Shown here one piece after another: positions 27,335 through 36,102 of a stretch of 64,000 nucleotides of DNA. A program made the translations under genes and the position numbers. Each line of letters opens with the position of its first letter. Position 1 is the first letter of the stretch. This DNA is from Bacteroidota bacterium. GTDB lineage: Bacteria; Bacteroidota; Bacteroidia; Chitinophagales; BACL12. The DNA lies in contig JADJIS010000003.1 in the NCBI GenBank assembly GCA_016706865.1, positions 1-64,000 on the forward strand, in the 5' to 3' direction. Under the pieces are notes generated by a model. The model worked only from the letters and a program-made list of their open reading frames with translations, made no database searches and had not been told where the DNA came from.

Positions 27335-28639
27335 ATGCGGATCGAAAATGTTTTTAGTGTAAAAGATAATCAATCATTTCGCAATCAACTGCTAAATTAT
27401 TCTTCAGGGTTTGAACATTTTGTTTTTTTGGATTCTTGTGATAATGCGGTGTATGGGGAGACGGAATTTGATTATTTATTTGCGGCGGGAAATTATGCAA
27501 GTTTAATTGCAAATGCCGGAAATGCTTTTGCGGAATTACAGCAATTTATAGATACCTATAAGGAGTGGTGTTTCGGTTATCTGGGGTATGATCTGAAAAA
27601 TGAGAGTGAAAAATTATCGTCTAAAAACCAAGACAGGATCGCGTTTCCGGATATGTTGTTTTTTATTCCGGAGATTATTGTAAGGGTAAAAAATGGGGAA
27701 GTTAAAGTTTCAATTCTTTTAGAAAGTTCCATAACTTCCACTGGTGAAGAAATTTTTAATAATATTTGTGAGGAAAAAAGTGATATAAATTTTGAACGCA
27801 ATAATATTAATTTATTACCTCGGATACCGAAAAAAGATTATCTCGAAAAAATAAATAAGATCCGCAAAAATATTATCGACGGTGATGTATATGAATTAAC
27901 TTTTTGTCAGGAATTTTATAGTGAAAATGTTAACATAGAACCACTTATTGTTTTTCAGGAATTATGCAAAAAATCCAAAGCTCCCTTTTCCGTTTTATTT
28001 CGATGGGAAAATAAATATTTGATCTCCGCGAGTCCGGAGCGGTTTTTACAAAAGAAGGGCGATACAATTGTTTCTCAACCTATTAAAGGAACATCAAAAC
28101 GCAGCTCCGATCCTTTGGTTGATGCACAATTAAAAACTGAACTCTACAACAGCGAAAAAGACCGCGCAGAAAATGTGATGATAGTGGATCTTGTGCGCAA
28201 CGACCTTGCACGCATTGGAAAAACCGGAACAATTAAGGTTGATGAATTATTCGGAATTTATTCTTTTGAACAAGTGCATCAAATGGTTTCTACCATTTCG
28301 GCAAATGTAAAAGAGGATATTTTAATTTCAGATATTTTAAAAAATACTTTCCCAATGGGCTCCATGACCGGCGCACCAAAAGTGATGGCTATGGAACTAA
28401 TCGAAAATTACGAAGAATCAAAACGCGGATTATTTTCCGGCGCCTTCGGATATATTTCGCCTGAAGGTGATTTTGATTTTAATGTGGTAATTAGAAGTAT
28501 AATATATGATGCATTGCAACAATATATTTCCGTTCAGGTAGGAGGGGCAATCGTTTTTGATTCGGTAGCAGAGAAAGAGTATGAGGAGTGCGTGTTGAAG
28601 TTGAGTGGGATTGTAGGGGTTTTTGGGGGTGGGACATAG
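27335..28639 (+). CDS. pabB: Aminodeoxychorismate synthase component I
   Basis: PabB aminates chorismate to 4-amino-4-deoxychorismate on the way to p-aminobenzoate and folate. I start at ATG 27335 (MRIENVFSVKDNQ); a GTG six codons upstream lies in a repeat-like leader. The chorismate-binding domain has NIIDGDVYELTFCQEF, YLISASPERFL, PIKGTSKRS with Lys251, AENVMIVDLVRNDLARIG, FPMGSMTGAPKVMAMELI, FSGAFGYISPEGDFDFNVVI and the closing VQVGGAIVFDS. Lys in PIKGT is the residue that marks PabB; anthranilate synthase has Ala there. Expected length about 430. No pabA is adjacent. The last codon and stop come from the repeat that follows (GGGACATAG). Confidence 0.85.
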   Translation: MRIENVFSVKDNQSFRNQLLNYSSGFEHFVFLDSCDNAVYGETEFDYLFAAGNYASLIANAGNAFAELQQFIDTYKEWCFGYLGYDLKNESEKLSSKNQDRIAFPDMLFFIPEIIVRVKNGEVKVSILLESSITSTGEEIFNNICEEKSDINFERNNINLLPRIPKKDYLEKINKIRKNIIDGDVYELTFCQEFYSENVNIEPLIVFQELCKKSKAPFSVLFRWENKYLISASPERFLQKKGDTIVSQPIKGTSKRSSDPLVDAQLKTELYNSEKDRAENVMIVDLVRNDLARIGKTGTIKVDELFGIYSFEQVHQMVSTISANVKEDILISDILKNTFPMGSMTGAPKVMAMELIENYEESKRGLFSGAFGYISPEGDFDFNVVIRSIIYDALQQYISVQVGGAIVFDSVAEKEYEECVLKLSGIVGVFGGGT

Positions 28640-28690
28640 GACATAGGACATACGACATAGGACATACGACATAGGACAGACATAGGACAG
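28627..28690. repeat. GGACATA-type tandem repeat
   Basis: Eight or so imperfect steps of GGACATA(GG/CG). The first step encodes the final Thr and TAG of pabB. Related steps (GGGACACGGGACAT) occur at 43966-44048 and around 40431. Confidence 0.8.
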
Positions 28691-28807
28691 TGGAAATGTG
28701 ATATAGGACTTGAATGGATTTAAAGTGATAAATTTTATTTCTAACTAAAAGTTAGCGTTTAAATGTAAAATTTTCAATTAATTAGGATACACCTTTTTTA
28801 TCCTTTC

Positions 28808-28925
28808 CCCAACCTTCCTTCCTTTTTCAATCTTAGAACCTTCCTCTTCGACTCTTCGAATCTTCTCCCTTCGAATCTTCAAGGACTTCCCCTTCGATTC
28901 TTCGAATCTTCTCCCTTCGAATCTT
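28808..28925. repeat. CTTCGAATCTTC-type repeat
   Basis: Several imperfect steps of TTCGAATCTTCTCCCTTCGA in pyrimidine-rich DNA run up to the 3' end of the CHAP gene. It may act as spacer only. Confidence 0.65.
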
Positions 28926-29550
28926 ACTCTATCCTCATCCATCCAAGCACCCTTCTATTCATCACCTTCCACCTATCATTTATCAGAACTAATTTTAATT
29001 CTTCTCTGCTTGGGGCATCGGGGCCGGCATTTTGTTGAATGATCTCGATGGAGTTTTCTGATACTTTGGAAATAATTGCAATATGTCCGTATTTATTTCC
29101 GAGATGACCATCAAAAACTAAAATATCATCTACGGAAGGTTTTTTTAAACTGGCATTGGAATATTGAACGAGATCGCGTTTTTCATTATAGGATGCATCG
29201 GGTAAATTGCGATCGAAAATATCTTTTGCATTACCTCCCGGCACCGGCATTACATGATTAAAATGTTCGTAATAATATCTTTTTACAAATTCCACACATT
29301 GCCATTGTAATCCGATATTATATCCATCTTTTGAAATATTTTTTGCAGTTACATTGGAAGTTTCTCCGTTATAATAAACCACTACATGATTTAAAGAATC
29401 AATGGGAGTTCCTACCTTGAATTTTAAATTGTCGGGAAAAACTAAATTTAATGCCTGCAGAATAAATAATGCTATTGCCAGACATAACACAACTATAATT
29501 GTATATACAATATTTAAATTTCTTGTTGCGGGATGTTTACTTGTGATCAT
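28924..29550 (-). CDS. Membrane-anchored CHAP-domain amidase
   Basis: 208 residues. Residues 13-35 are a membrane helix (IVYTIIVVLCLAIALFILQA), leaving the rest in the periplasm. The CHAP domain has the catalytic Cys in LQWQCVEFVKRYYYEHF and His in GNKYGHIAIISKV, with a polar residue in IEIIQQNAG completing the triad. CHAP enzymes cleave peptidoglycan peptide bonds or glutathionylspermidine; this arrangement (Cys, then a PGGNAKDIFD loop) is close to the amidase domain of glutathionylspermidine synthetase. The substrate cannot be decided. The upstream OMP gene has its own terminator, so this gene is probably transcribed alone. Confidence 0.8.
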   Translation of the reverse strand: MITSKHPATRNLNIVYTIIVVLCLAIALFILQALNLVFPDNLKFKVGTPIDSLNHVVVYYNGETSNVTAKNISKDGYNIGLQWQCVEFVKRYYYEHFNHVMPVPGGNAKDIFDRNLPDASYNEKRDLVQYSNASLKKPSVDDILVFDGHLGNKYGHIAIISKVSENSIEIIQQNAGPDAPSREELKLVLINDRWKVMNRRVLGWMRIE

Positions 29551-29617
29551 GCTTCAATAATCTAACGAATCTACCTAATTTATTGGTATAGATGAAATTG
29601 CAATCCATATTTAATAA

Positions 29618-29645
29618 AAAAGGCCACCTTAATTGGCGGCCTTTT
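29618..29645 (-). terminator. Terminator of the beta-barrel gene at 29663
   Basis: On the minus strand AAAGGCCGCC pairs with GGTGGCCTTT around a four-base AT loop and is followed by a T-rich tail. It separates the outer-membrane protein gene from the CHAP gene. Confidence 0.75.
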
Positions 29646-29662
29646 ACAAATATCATTTTTTG

Positions 29663-30454
29663 TCAGAATTTAAAAGTTATTCCCACTGTTCCAAGGATCA
29701 TATCGGTTTTTGATTCTTTTGGGAAAGCGGCAATGGAAATATCCTCTTCATCAACTTCTTCCTGACTGGTAGGAATGGTGTTAAATACCACCTCCCATTC
29801 ATCGATATCATCTTCCACAAAATATGAAGCATTTCCACCCAGCGAATAGGCAACCCTAAGATCGATCAACATATTTTCATTCAGTTCTATCATTAAACCG
29901 GCAGCACCTCCATAACTAAAGGTCCAGTCGGAATTTTGTTTGGAACTGGTGATCAGCGGATTATCTTCTTCACTCAGATAATATTCTTCCGATTCGTCGT
30001 AAATAGAAGTTTTAGTGGAAAAATTGTTAAATCCAAGAATACCATCCACATAAGGTTTAAAAAATTTAGTTGGCGATTGCACTCTTAAATTCAAATGACC
30101 GGTAGAAATAGTATTAGAGGTTTCGATACGCATGGGGAATAACAATTGATCGATAACTATTCCATCAACAACTATATCGGCGGTAAGTGTTTTGTCCTCG
30201 GTTTTAAAACCATTATTCATAAATGCAAGGTCAAAACCCACTAATACCGGAATTTTTACCGATGGTTGGAAAAACAAGTTAAATCCACCGCCAACGGCAA
30301 CTTCGTCGTTGTAAGTTTTAAAATCGTTCATTGGAATACCCAGATCGAAGTTCAATCCAAAAAATACTGCCGATTTTTTAACCGGGTGAGTAGTTTGTGC
30401 CATGAGGGAAAAGGCTGTGCATACAAAAACAACAGAGAGTGTAAGTTTTTTCAT
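29663..30454 (-). CDS. Outer-membrane beta-barrel protein
   Basis: 263 residues. A signal peptide (MKKLTLSVVFVCTAFSLMAQ) leads to alternating beta strands such as VFFGLNFDLGIPMNDF, VPVLVGFDLAFM-like, GHLNLRVQSPTKFFKPYVDG, DWTFSYGGAAGLMIELNENM and LIDLRVAYSLGGNASYF. It ends in a strand with a terminal Phe (ILGTVGITFKF), the usual signal for barrel insertion. This fits the OmpA/porin-like small barrels common in Bacteroidota. An acidic insertion (EEYYLSEEDNP) is likely an external loop. Function unknown. Followed by a clear terminator. Confidence 0.8.
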   Translation of the reverse strand: MKKLTLSVVFVCTAFSLMAQTTHPVKKSAVFFGLNFDLGIPMNDFKTYNDEVAVGGGFNLFFQPSVKIPVLVGFDLAFMNNGFKTEDKTLTADIVVDGIVIDQLLFPMRIETSNTISTGHLNLRVQSPTKFFKPYVDGILGFNNFSTKTSIYDESEEYYLSEEDNPLITSSKQNSDWTFSYGGAAGLMIELNENMLIDLRVAYSLGGNASYFVEDDIDEWEVVFNTIPTSQEEVDEEDISIAAFPKESKTDMILGTVGITFKF

Positions 30455-30484
30455 AATTGTAAAATTAAATAATAAATGAATGTG

Positions 30485-31579
30485 TTATAACCACTTTTTT
30501 TTCTTGTAAATGATGAACTGAATGATCGTAATGATGATCATAACAGCCCAAACACCCGCATAACCATATCGCCATGTGAGTTCCGGCAAATTTTCAAAGT
30601 TCATGCCATAAACACCTACAAGAAAGGTTAAAGGGATAAAAATGGCGGAAATCAAGGTGAGCACTTTTATGATCTCATTCATATGGCTGTTCATATTGGC
30701 CATATTTGTTTGCACAAGACCGGCCAGGTATTCGCGGTCGGTATCGATCTGATTCACTACCTGGTTAACATGATCCTGCAAATCGCGCAGGAAATGTTTA
30801 GAATCAGGTTCAATTAAAATAATGTCCTCCTTCATCAATTTAAATATCACTTCCCGAAGAGGCGCTATACTTCGTCGTAAATAAATAAAATCTTTGCCAA
30901 TATTATGAATGTCGGTTAAATGGTTTTTATTTTTCTGAACAAAAATATTATTTTCAATTTTATCCAGTTCCGCAGAATAATGATCGAGCACAATAAAGTA
31001 GCTGTCAACAATAGCATCAATTAATGCGTACATAAGATAATCGGATCCTTTTTTGCGCATTCTTCCTTTTCCTGTTCGTATTCTGTCGCGCAAAACTTCA
31101 AAATAATCACCTTCATCCTCCTGAAAAGTTAAAACAAATCCATTACCAAGAATCAAACTGATCTGATCGCGCTGTAAATGATCATTTTCAAAATAAAATT
31201 CATTCAGTGTAACATAAATAATATCATCTTCTGTGTATTCATCAACCTTAGGCAGTTGAAATACATTTAGAATATCTTCCTGAATAAGATTGTGCAATTT
31301 GTAAAATGCACCGATCTCACCGATTAATTTTTCATTATGTAAACCATTTACATTTATCCAGGAAATATAATCTTTAGGTTGTTTTACTAAATAATTTCCA
31401 CCTTCAGCAAATTGTTCTTCTGTATATGCAGTTTCATTGTAATTAATTATACTTACGCCAATTTCAGTATGCCGTTTATTACCGGTGTAAACAGGAGTGC
31501 CGGGAGGTAAACCTGATTTACGTCGGTGTGTGGTTTTTTTTAAATGACCGGTTACCGGTTTTTTGTTGGATTCATTCAT
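30485..31579 (-). CDS. corA: CorA-type magnesium/cobalt transporter
   Basis: 364 residues. The large N-terminal cytoplasmic domain includes IDAIVDSYFIVLDHYSAELD and the long stalk helix (LRDLQDHVNQVVNQIDTDRE). Two C-terminal helices follow: LISAIFIPLTFLVGVYGMNF, with the signature YGMN (GMN at 325-327), and GVWAVMIIITIIQFIIYK. The basic tail KKKKWL is typical. It forms a pentameric channel for Mg2+ or Co2+ in the inner membrane. Its start overlaps the end of the upstream GT2 gene by 8 bases, so the two are likely cotranscribed. Confidence 0.95.
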   Translation of the reverse strand: MNESNKKPVTGHLKKTTHRRKSGLPPGTPVYTGNKRHTEIGVSIINYNETAYTEEQFAEGGNYLVKQPKDYISWINVNGLHNEKLIGEIGAFYKLHNLIQEDILNVFQLPKVDEYTEDDIIYVTLNEFYFENDHLQRDQISLILGNGFVLTFQEDEGDYFEVLRDRIRTGKGRMRKKGSDYLMYALIDAIVDSYFIVLDHYSAELDKIENNIFVQKNKNHLTDIHNIGKDFIYLRRSIAPLREVIFKLMKEDIILIEPDSKHFLRDLQDHVNQVVNQIDTDREYLAGLVQTNMANMNSHMNEIIKVLTLISAIFIPLTFLVGVYGMNFENLPELTWRYGYAGVWAVMIIITIIQFIIYKKKKWL

Positions 31580-32315
31580 GTGCGATCTGTTTTTTATAGG
31601 AATTTCCGATACTCTTCCATTTCATTTTTATCACACCATAAACCGCCTCCTTAAATATACCACTACTCATTTTGGATATTCCTTTTTCTCGGTCCTTAAA
31701 GGTAATTGGAATTTCCATTAATGTAAATCCACATTTCCACGCCGCAAATTTTAATTCGATCTGAAATGCATATCCAATAAATTTGATCTTATCCAGATCT
31801 ATTGTTTCCAACACCTTTCTTTTATAACAAACAAATCCGGCGGTGGTATCTTTTACAGGCATTCCTGTTATCATTCTTACATAAAGGGAGGCACCTTTGG
31901 AAATAAAAATTCTATTAAAAGGCCAATCCTCCACATTTCCATTTTTTACATATCTTGAACCGATCACAACATCAGCACCATCGGCGCAACTTTTTAATAG
32001 CCTGGGCAGGTCGGATGGTTTGTGAGAAAAATCGGCATCCATTTCCACTATATAATCATAATTATTTTTTAAAGCCCACTTAAATCCGGCTATATATGCT
32101 GTGCCTAAACCTAGTTTTCCGGGTCGGGACTGTAAAAATAGTCTGTCGGGATATTTTACCTTTAATTGTTCCACTTCTTTTGCCGTGCCATCGGGTGAAT
32201 TGTCATCAATTATCAATACATGCAATTGCTCCGGCAACGATAACACGGCATGTATCATTTCGGCAATATTTGCCTGCTCATTATAAGTTGGTATTACGAT
32301 AAGTGAAGAGGGCAA
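31572..32315 (-). CDS. Polyprenol-phosphate mannosyltransferase-like GT2
   Basis: 247 residues. The start SLIVIPTYNEQANIAEMI and LIIDDNSPDGTAKEVEQL form the nucleotide-sugar site, and VEMDADFSHKPSDLPRLL gives the DxD metal motif. VIGSRYVKNGNVEDWP, TAGFVCYKRKVLE and IPITFKDREKGISKMS complete the dolichyl-phosphate mannose synthase (DPM1-like) pattern. It would transfer a sugar from a nucleotide donor to a polyprenyl phosphate at the inner membrane. There is no C-terminal membrane domain. The gene lies between the exonuclease gene (2-base gap) and corA (8-base overlap), forming a run mpl-exonuclease-GT2-corA on the minus strand. Confidence 0.9.
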   Translation of the reverse strand: MPSSLIVIPTYNEQANIAEMIHAVLSLPEQLHVLIIDDNSPDGTAKEVEQLKVKYPDRLFLQSRPGKLGLGTAYIAGFKWALKNNYDYIVEMDADFSHKPSDLPRLLKSCADGADVVIGSRYVKNGNVEDWPFNRIFISKGASLYVRMITGMPVKDTTAGFVCYKRKVLETIDLDKIKFIGYAFQIELKFAAWKCGFTLMEIPITFKDREKGISKMSSGIFKEAVYGVIKMKWKSIGNSYKKQIAHE

Positions 32316-32317
32316 CG

Positions 32318-33088
32318 TTAATTTATTTTTGGATTTTTAATTTTGAATTCGATCATTTTTAATTTTAATTTGGTGTGGAGTGAAAAATCACTTTTGTAGA
32401 TCCAATCAAAATATTGTGGTTCTCTTTTATAAACCTCTGCGCATGATTGTCCGTTGTATTTTCCAAAATTAAAATATTCTATTCCATCTTTTAAGATCAT
32501 CCTTCTGCCAAAATCAACAAAGTCGCCATCCTTAGTAAATTCATGCAGTGATTGAACATCATTTTTCAATTGATCTTTATACATTTCCAATTGGCCTACC
32601 AATACTTCATAAGTTGCTTTAACATCTGCTTCGGCACTATGCGCATCAATTAACTCCTTGTTGCAAAAAAACTTGTAAGCAGCCTCCAGGGTTCTTTTTT
32701 CCATTAAGGTAAAAATACGCATCACATCTATATAACGACGGTTTTCGTCAAAACCTGTATCTGCTCTTAAAAATTCTTCTGCGAGCATAGGGATATCAAA
32801 TTTATTGGAGTTATAACCTGCAAGATCACAATTATTTAAAAAGTCGCGCAGTTCAATTGCCACATCCTTAAATTTTGGGGAATCTTTAACATCTGCATCA
32901 AAAATTCCGTGAAAAACGGAGGAGGCTTCCGGGATATGCATCTCCGGATTTATCCGCATGGTTTTGCTCTGCTGACTCCCGTCGGGCAGTATTTTCAGGA
33001 TACTTATCTCTACAATTCGGTCGCTGCTTAGGTTTATTCCTGTTGTTTCAAGGTCAATAAAAGCTAAAGGTTTATCAAGTTTTAACAT
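32318..33088 (-). CDS. DEDDh 3'-5' exonuclease
   Basis: I start at Met 33088 (MLKLDKPLAFIDLETTG), since the four codons before it add nothing. The Exo I motif is FIDLETTG, Exo II lies in DLAGYNSNKFDIPMLAEEF, and Exo III is DAHSAEADVKATYEV with the His and Asp of the DEDDh type. This is the DNA polymerase III epsilon / RNase T superfamily. The C-terminal 60 residues (FGKYNGQSCAEVYKREPQYF) match the small exodeoxyribonuclease X-like tail seen in many Bacteroidota homologues. Substrate, DNA or RNA, is not settled. It ends 2 bases before the GT2 gene. Confidence 0.9.
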   Translation of the reverse strand: MLKLDKPLAFIDLETTGINLSSDRIVEISILKILPDGSQQSKTMRINPEMHIPEASSVFHGIFDADVKDSPKFKDVAIELRDFLNNCDLAGYNSNKFDIPMLAEEFLRADTGFDENRRYIDVMRIFTLMEKRTLEAAYKFFCNKELIDAHSAEADVKATYEVLVGQLEMYKDQLKNDVQSLHEFTKDGDFVDFGRRMILKDGIEYFNFGKYNGQSCAEVYKREPQYFDWIYKSDFSLHTKLKLKMIEFKIKNPKIN

Positions 33089-33102
33089 ATATATCGGCAA
33101 AT

Positions 33103-34443
33103 TTATGTTAAAATAGTAAATTCAAGGTTATCAAAATTTCCGGAACTCATTAAAAGAAAATTGGTATTCACACTCTTTAACATTTTTAGCAGTTCTGAAA
33201 GCTGTGCAGAATTATTAATTACATGCAGTGAGTCGTCGTTAAAAAAATGTTTTACTTCCTCCGGCAACAGTTCAGGCAATTTTTTTAATTGCACTGTATG
33301 CGGATTAAAATAAACGATCCTTACATCAGCTTTGTTCATGGTGTTTTTATAGTGAGCGATAAATGTTTTGTTCAGGCTGCTAAAGGTGTGGAGTTCCAGA
33401 CACGCAATTAATTTTCTTTTGGGATATTGTTCTTTAACAGCATCAACAGTGGCCTGTACTTTAGATGGAGCATGTGCAAAATCGCGAAATACAATTCCGG
33501 AATCATTTTTATATAAAATTTCCAATCTTTTTGCGGCACCCTTGAAACTTTCCATTGCAGAATAAAAAACATCATTTTCAATATTTAATGCATTGCAAAC
33601 CAATCGCGCAGCTTCCATATTTTGCATATTGTGTTTACCGAAAATTTCGAAAATGTAAACTTTATTTTCAAATTGAAGATGAAAAGCATTATTTTCTAAA
33701 AAATAATCAGGAGTAGAATATTTTTTTATTTCCGCTTTTACCTTCGAATTATTTAACAGTGAGTTTATATTCTGATCCTCTTCGTTTAATATCAATAATT
33801 GTTGAGGGGATAAACTTTCCATTAAAATTTTAAATTGATTGGTGTAATTCTCAAAGGTGGGGAAAACATTAAAATGATCCCATGCAATTCCGCTGATGAG
33901 CGTTATTTGCGCTTTGTAATGTAAAAATTTAGGACGTTTATCAAGTGGAGAGGCAAAATATTCATCTCCCTCAATAATCATTAGTGGTGCATCACTAATT
34001 TGCACCATAGTTTCAAAGCCTGCAAGTTGAGCTCCAACAAGATAATCAAAATCCAGTTTCTGATCTTTTAAAACATGCATAATCATGGATGTGATGGTTG
34101 TTTTACCATGACTTCCACAAACGGCTACGCGTATTTTATTCTTACTTTGTTCGTAAATATATTCGGGGAAACTGTAAATGTTTAGGTTTAATTCTTTTGC
34201 ACGCAAAAGTTCAGGGTTATCTGCCCTTGCATGCATTCCGAGTATAACTGCATCTAACCCTGAATGAATATTTTCCGGATACCAACCATATTTTTTGGGT
34301 AATAAATTATGTTTCTGCAACCGCGAAAGGGATGGCTCAAAAATTTCATCGTCAGAACCTGTTACGGTCAATCCTTTAGTTTTAAGTGCAATAGCAAGAT
34401 TATGCATTACGGCTCCGCCTATTGCGATCAAATGAATTTGCAT
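33103..34443 (-). CDS. mpl: UDP-N-acetylmuramate:tripeptide ligase Mpl
   Basis: Mpl attaches the recycled L-Ala-gamma-D-Glu-meso-DAP tripeptide to UDP-MurNAc in peptidoglycan recycling. I start at ATG 34443 (MQIHLIAIGGAVMHNLAIAL). The Mur ligase blocks are clear: TVTGSDDEIFEPSLSRLQ, LGMHARADNPELLRAKEL, the P-loop VAVCGSHGKTTITSMI, IIEGDEYFASPLDKRPKFLH, SGIAWDHFNVF, EIFGKHNMQNMEAARLVC and FRDFAHAPSKVQATVDAVKE. The H-A-P-S variant separates Mpl from MurC, which has H-H-P-x. Full length about 447 residues. It heads a minus-strand run with the exonuclease, GT2 and corA. Confidence 0.93.
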   Translation of the reverse strand: MQIHLIAIGGAVMHNLAIALKTKGLTVTGSDDEIFEPSLSRLQKHNLLPKKYGWYPENIHSGLDAVILGMHARADNPELLRAKELNLNIYSFPEYIYEQSKNKIRVAVCGSHGKTTITSMIMHVLKDQKLDFDYLVGAQLAGFETMVQISDAPLMIIEGDEYFASPLDKRPKFLHYKAQITLISGIAWDHFNVFPTFENYTNQFKILMESLSPQQLLILNEEDQNINSLLNNSKVKAEIKKYSTPDYFLENNAFHLQFENKVYIFEIFGKHNMQNMEAARLVCNALNIENDVFYSAMESFKGAAKRLEILYKNDSGIVFRDFAHAPSKVQATVDAVKEQYPKRKLIACLELHTFSSLNKTFIAHYKNTMNKADVRIVYFNPHTVQLKKLPELLPEEVKHFFNDDSLHVINNSAQLSELLKMLKSVNTNFLLMSSGNFDNLEFTILT

Positions 34444-34600
34444 GCACCGAAGGTATAACAATACAACAATAGATGAATATGTGCACTTGTGGATTGTGGA
34501 ATTTGAAATAAATTTTATATCTTTACGTTGATAAATCTAAAGAAGAATATGGTTGAACTTTTCCTCAATTTTTAAAGTTAACCTAGTAATTTTGCCAATT

Positions 34601-34750
34601 ATGTTTAAATCAGTATCAATCTCTAAAGTTTTTTTTGCAGCCGGATTAGCTGTGATCTTAACATTTTCCTTGAGTTCTTGCGGTTCTAAAGAGGGCTGTC
34701 CGAATAAAATTACAGAAGTTGGCGGTGTTAAGTTAGATACCAACACCTGA
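34601..34750 (+). CDS. Very small lipoprotein
   Basis: Start at ATG 34601 gives 49 residues: a signal (MFKSVSISKVFFAAGLAVIL) with a lipobox LSSCGS, then a 24-residue tail with one more cysteine (KEGCPNKITEVGGVKLDTN). The gene faces mpl across about 160 bases and is followed by a good terminator. Such tiny lipoproteins are common in this phylum and of unknown role. Confidence 0.6.
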   Translation: MFKSVSISKVFFAAGLAVILTFSLSSCGSKEGCPNKITEVGGVKLDTNT

Positions 34751-34771
34751 TCAAAATCTAAATATTTTTTT

Positions 34772-34803
34772 AAAGTCTGATCATACCAAGCTGATCAGGC
34801 TTT
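34772..34803. terminator. Bidirectional terminator
   Basis: AGTCTGATCA and TGATCAGGCT form a nearly perfect stem of about 10 bp with an 8-base loop, preceded by an A/T-rich run and followed by a short T-run. It lies between the convergent tiny lipoprotein and osmC. Confidence 0.75.
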
Positions 34804-34808
34804 ACTAT

Positions 34809-35214
34809 TTATAGATAGGTAAACTCAATAATTTTCACGATCTTCTCCGACAGGCTCAGAATCACCGGGCACGTTCTGGCTGCATTTTCCAGTATTTGTT
34901 TTTGTTTATCATCAAGATTGATAGGAGGTATTGTAAGCCTGCAGTGAATTTCAGCTATTCTCCTGGGATTGCTTGCCATAATTTTAGTAACTTCAACACT
35001 GGTTCCTTCTATAGGCAAATTATGCACGAGCGGCAATTCCCATTATAGTAAGCATACAACTTGCAGTTGCCGTGGCCATTAGGTCGGTTGGCGAAAAACC
35101 TTCTCCTTTTCCTTGATTATCGGGTGGAGCATCTGTAAAAATTTCGGTGGAAGAGGATAAATGTGTGGCAATTGTTCTTAATTCGCCGGAATAAACTACT
35201 TTTGATATAATCAT
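34809..35214 (-). pseudogene. OsmC-family protein with a single frameshift
   Basis: OsmC/Ohr proteins reduce organic hydroperoxides with two cysteines. The first half from Met 35214 reads MIISKVVYSGELRTIATHL, then GEGFSPTDLMATATASCML with the first Cys, and stops after MGIAARA. The second half continues in another frame, HNLPIEGTSVEVTKIMASNP, IHCRLTIPPINL and ENAARTCPVILSLSEKI with the second Cys. One base is missing or extra near 35028 (GCTCGTGCATAAT). Apart from that the gene is clean and full length at about 135 residues. A single indel could be a sequencing error; the flanking genes are intact. Confidence 0.8.
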
Positions 35215-35271
35215 GACAATATTTTTTTTCTGTTGGCAACTATTCTCAAACAAAATTCGTAATATTATCCG

Positions 35272-36087
35272 ATGAAATGTGGATTGGTGTTTTTTTTGAT
35301 GGTTTTAGGGGTATTTCAGGCTTATGGCCAGGATACCACAATAACGCTTGAAAATAATTCGAAGCCGGTTATTCTAAATAAAATTACCTCTCCCTCCAAT
35401 AAAACCAAAAGCGTTGGTTATGAACGTGAATTCAGTATTGGCGGAAAATTAAGCACTGCAGGCTGGAGTATTTTTGGTGATTATACCAAAGATATCAACC
35501 TCGATAAAAAACGTGTTTATTACTTTGAATTGGGATTTATCAACGATCCAAAGGAGGCAAAACGCGTAAACGAATTTACCATTGGTCCCGAATCTCCAAA
35601 ACCTTTTATTTATGGTAAACAAAATTCTTTTTTTAATGTAAAAGCTGCTCTTGGTCAAAAGCTAATGATTGGCGAGAAGGCCGAAAAGAGTGGGTTTCAG
35701 GTTAGTTTTAATTATGCGGGCGGTTTTTCTGCCGGATTTATAAAACCTTATTATCTAGAAATTTTTAATACCACCGGTGAGAGCAGTGATCTTACCCGAG
35801 CAATAAAATATACTCCTGAGACAGAAAGTTTATTTTTGGATGCAACAAGTATTTATGGCGCTTCCGGTTTTAGTATTGGATTTAATGAAATTAAATTTGC
35901 TCCCGGTATTTTTGCCAAATCAGGTTTTAATTTTGATTGGGCAACATATGATGATTTTGTAAAAGCAATGGAAGTAGGATTAGGAACAGAGATCTATTTA
36001 AAAGAAATTCCTATTCTTATTTCGGAAAACAATAAACCCTACTTTGTTTATTTATATCTGAGTTTACAATTTGGCAAGAAGTGGTAA
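35272..36087 (+). CDS. Probable outer-membrane protein of unknown function
   Basis: 271 residues with a signal peptide (MKCGLVFFLMVLGVFQAYGQ). The rest alternates short hydrophobic strands and turns (FSIGGKLSTAGWSIFGDYTK, RVYYFELGFINDPKEAKRVN, FQVSFNYAGGFSAGFIKPYY, GFSIGFNEIKFAPGIFAKSG) and ends with a strand closing in Phe-Gly-Lys-Lys-Trp (YLSLQFGKKW). This suggests a beta barrel. Homologues next to lipA are frequent in Bacteroidota, though their role is unknown. The gap to lipA is only 15 bases, so they may be cotranscribed. Confidence 0.7.
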   Translation: MKCGLVFFLMVLGVFQAYGQDTTITLENNSKPVILNKITSPSNKTKSVGYEREFSIGGKLSTAGWSIFGDYTKDINLDKKRVYYFELGFINDPKEAKRVNEFTIGPESPKPFIYGKQNSFFNVKAALGQKLMIGEKAEKSGFQVSFNYAGGFSAGFIKPYYLEIFNTTGESSDLTRAIKYTPETESLFLDATSIYGASGFSIGFNEIKFAPGIFAKSGFNFDWATYDDFVKAMEVGLGTEIYLKEIPILISENNKPYFVYLYLSLQFGKKW

Positions 36088-36102
36088 AAAAGGTTGAAGA
36101 AA

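Noticed and set aside
27335..28639. Anthranilate synthase TrpE
   Set aside because: The PIKGT motif carries the Lys characteristic of PabB; TrpE has Ala at this position, and no trp genes are adjacent.
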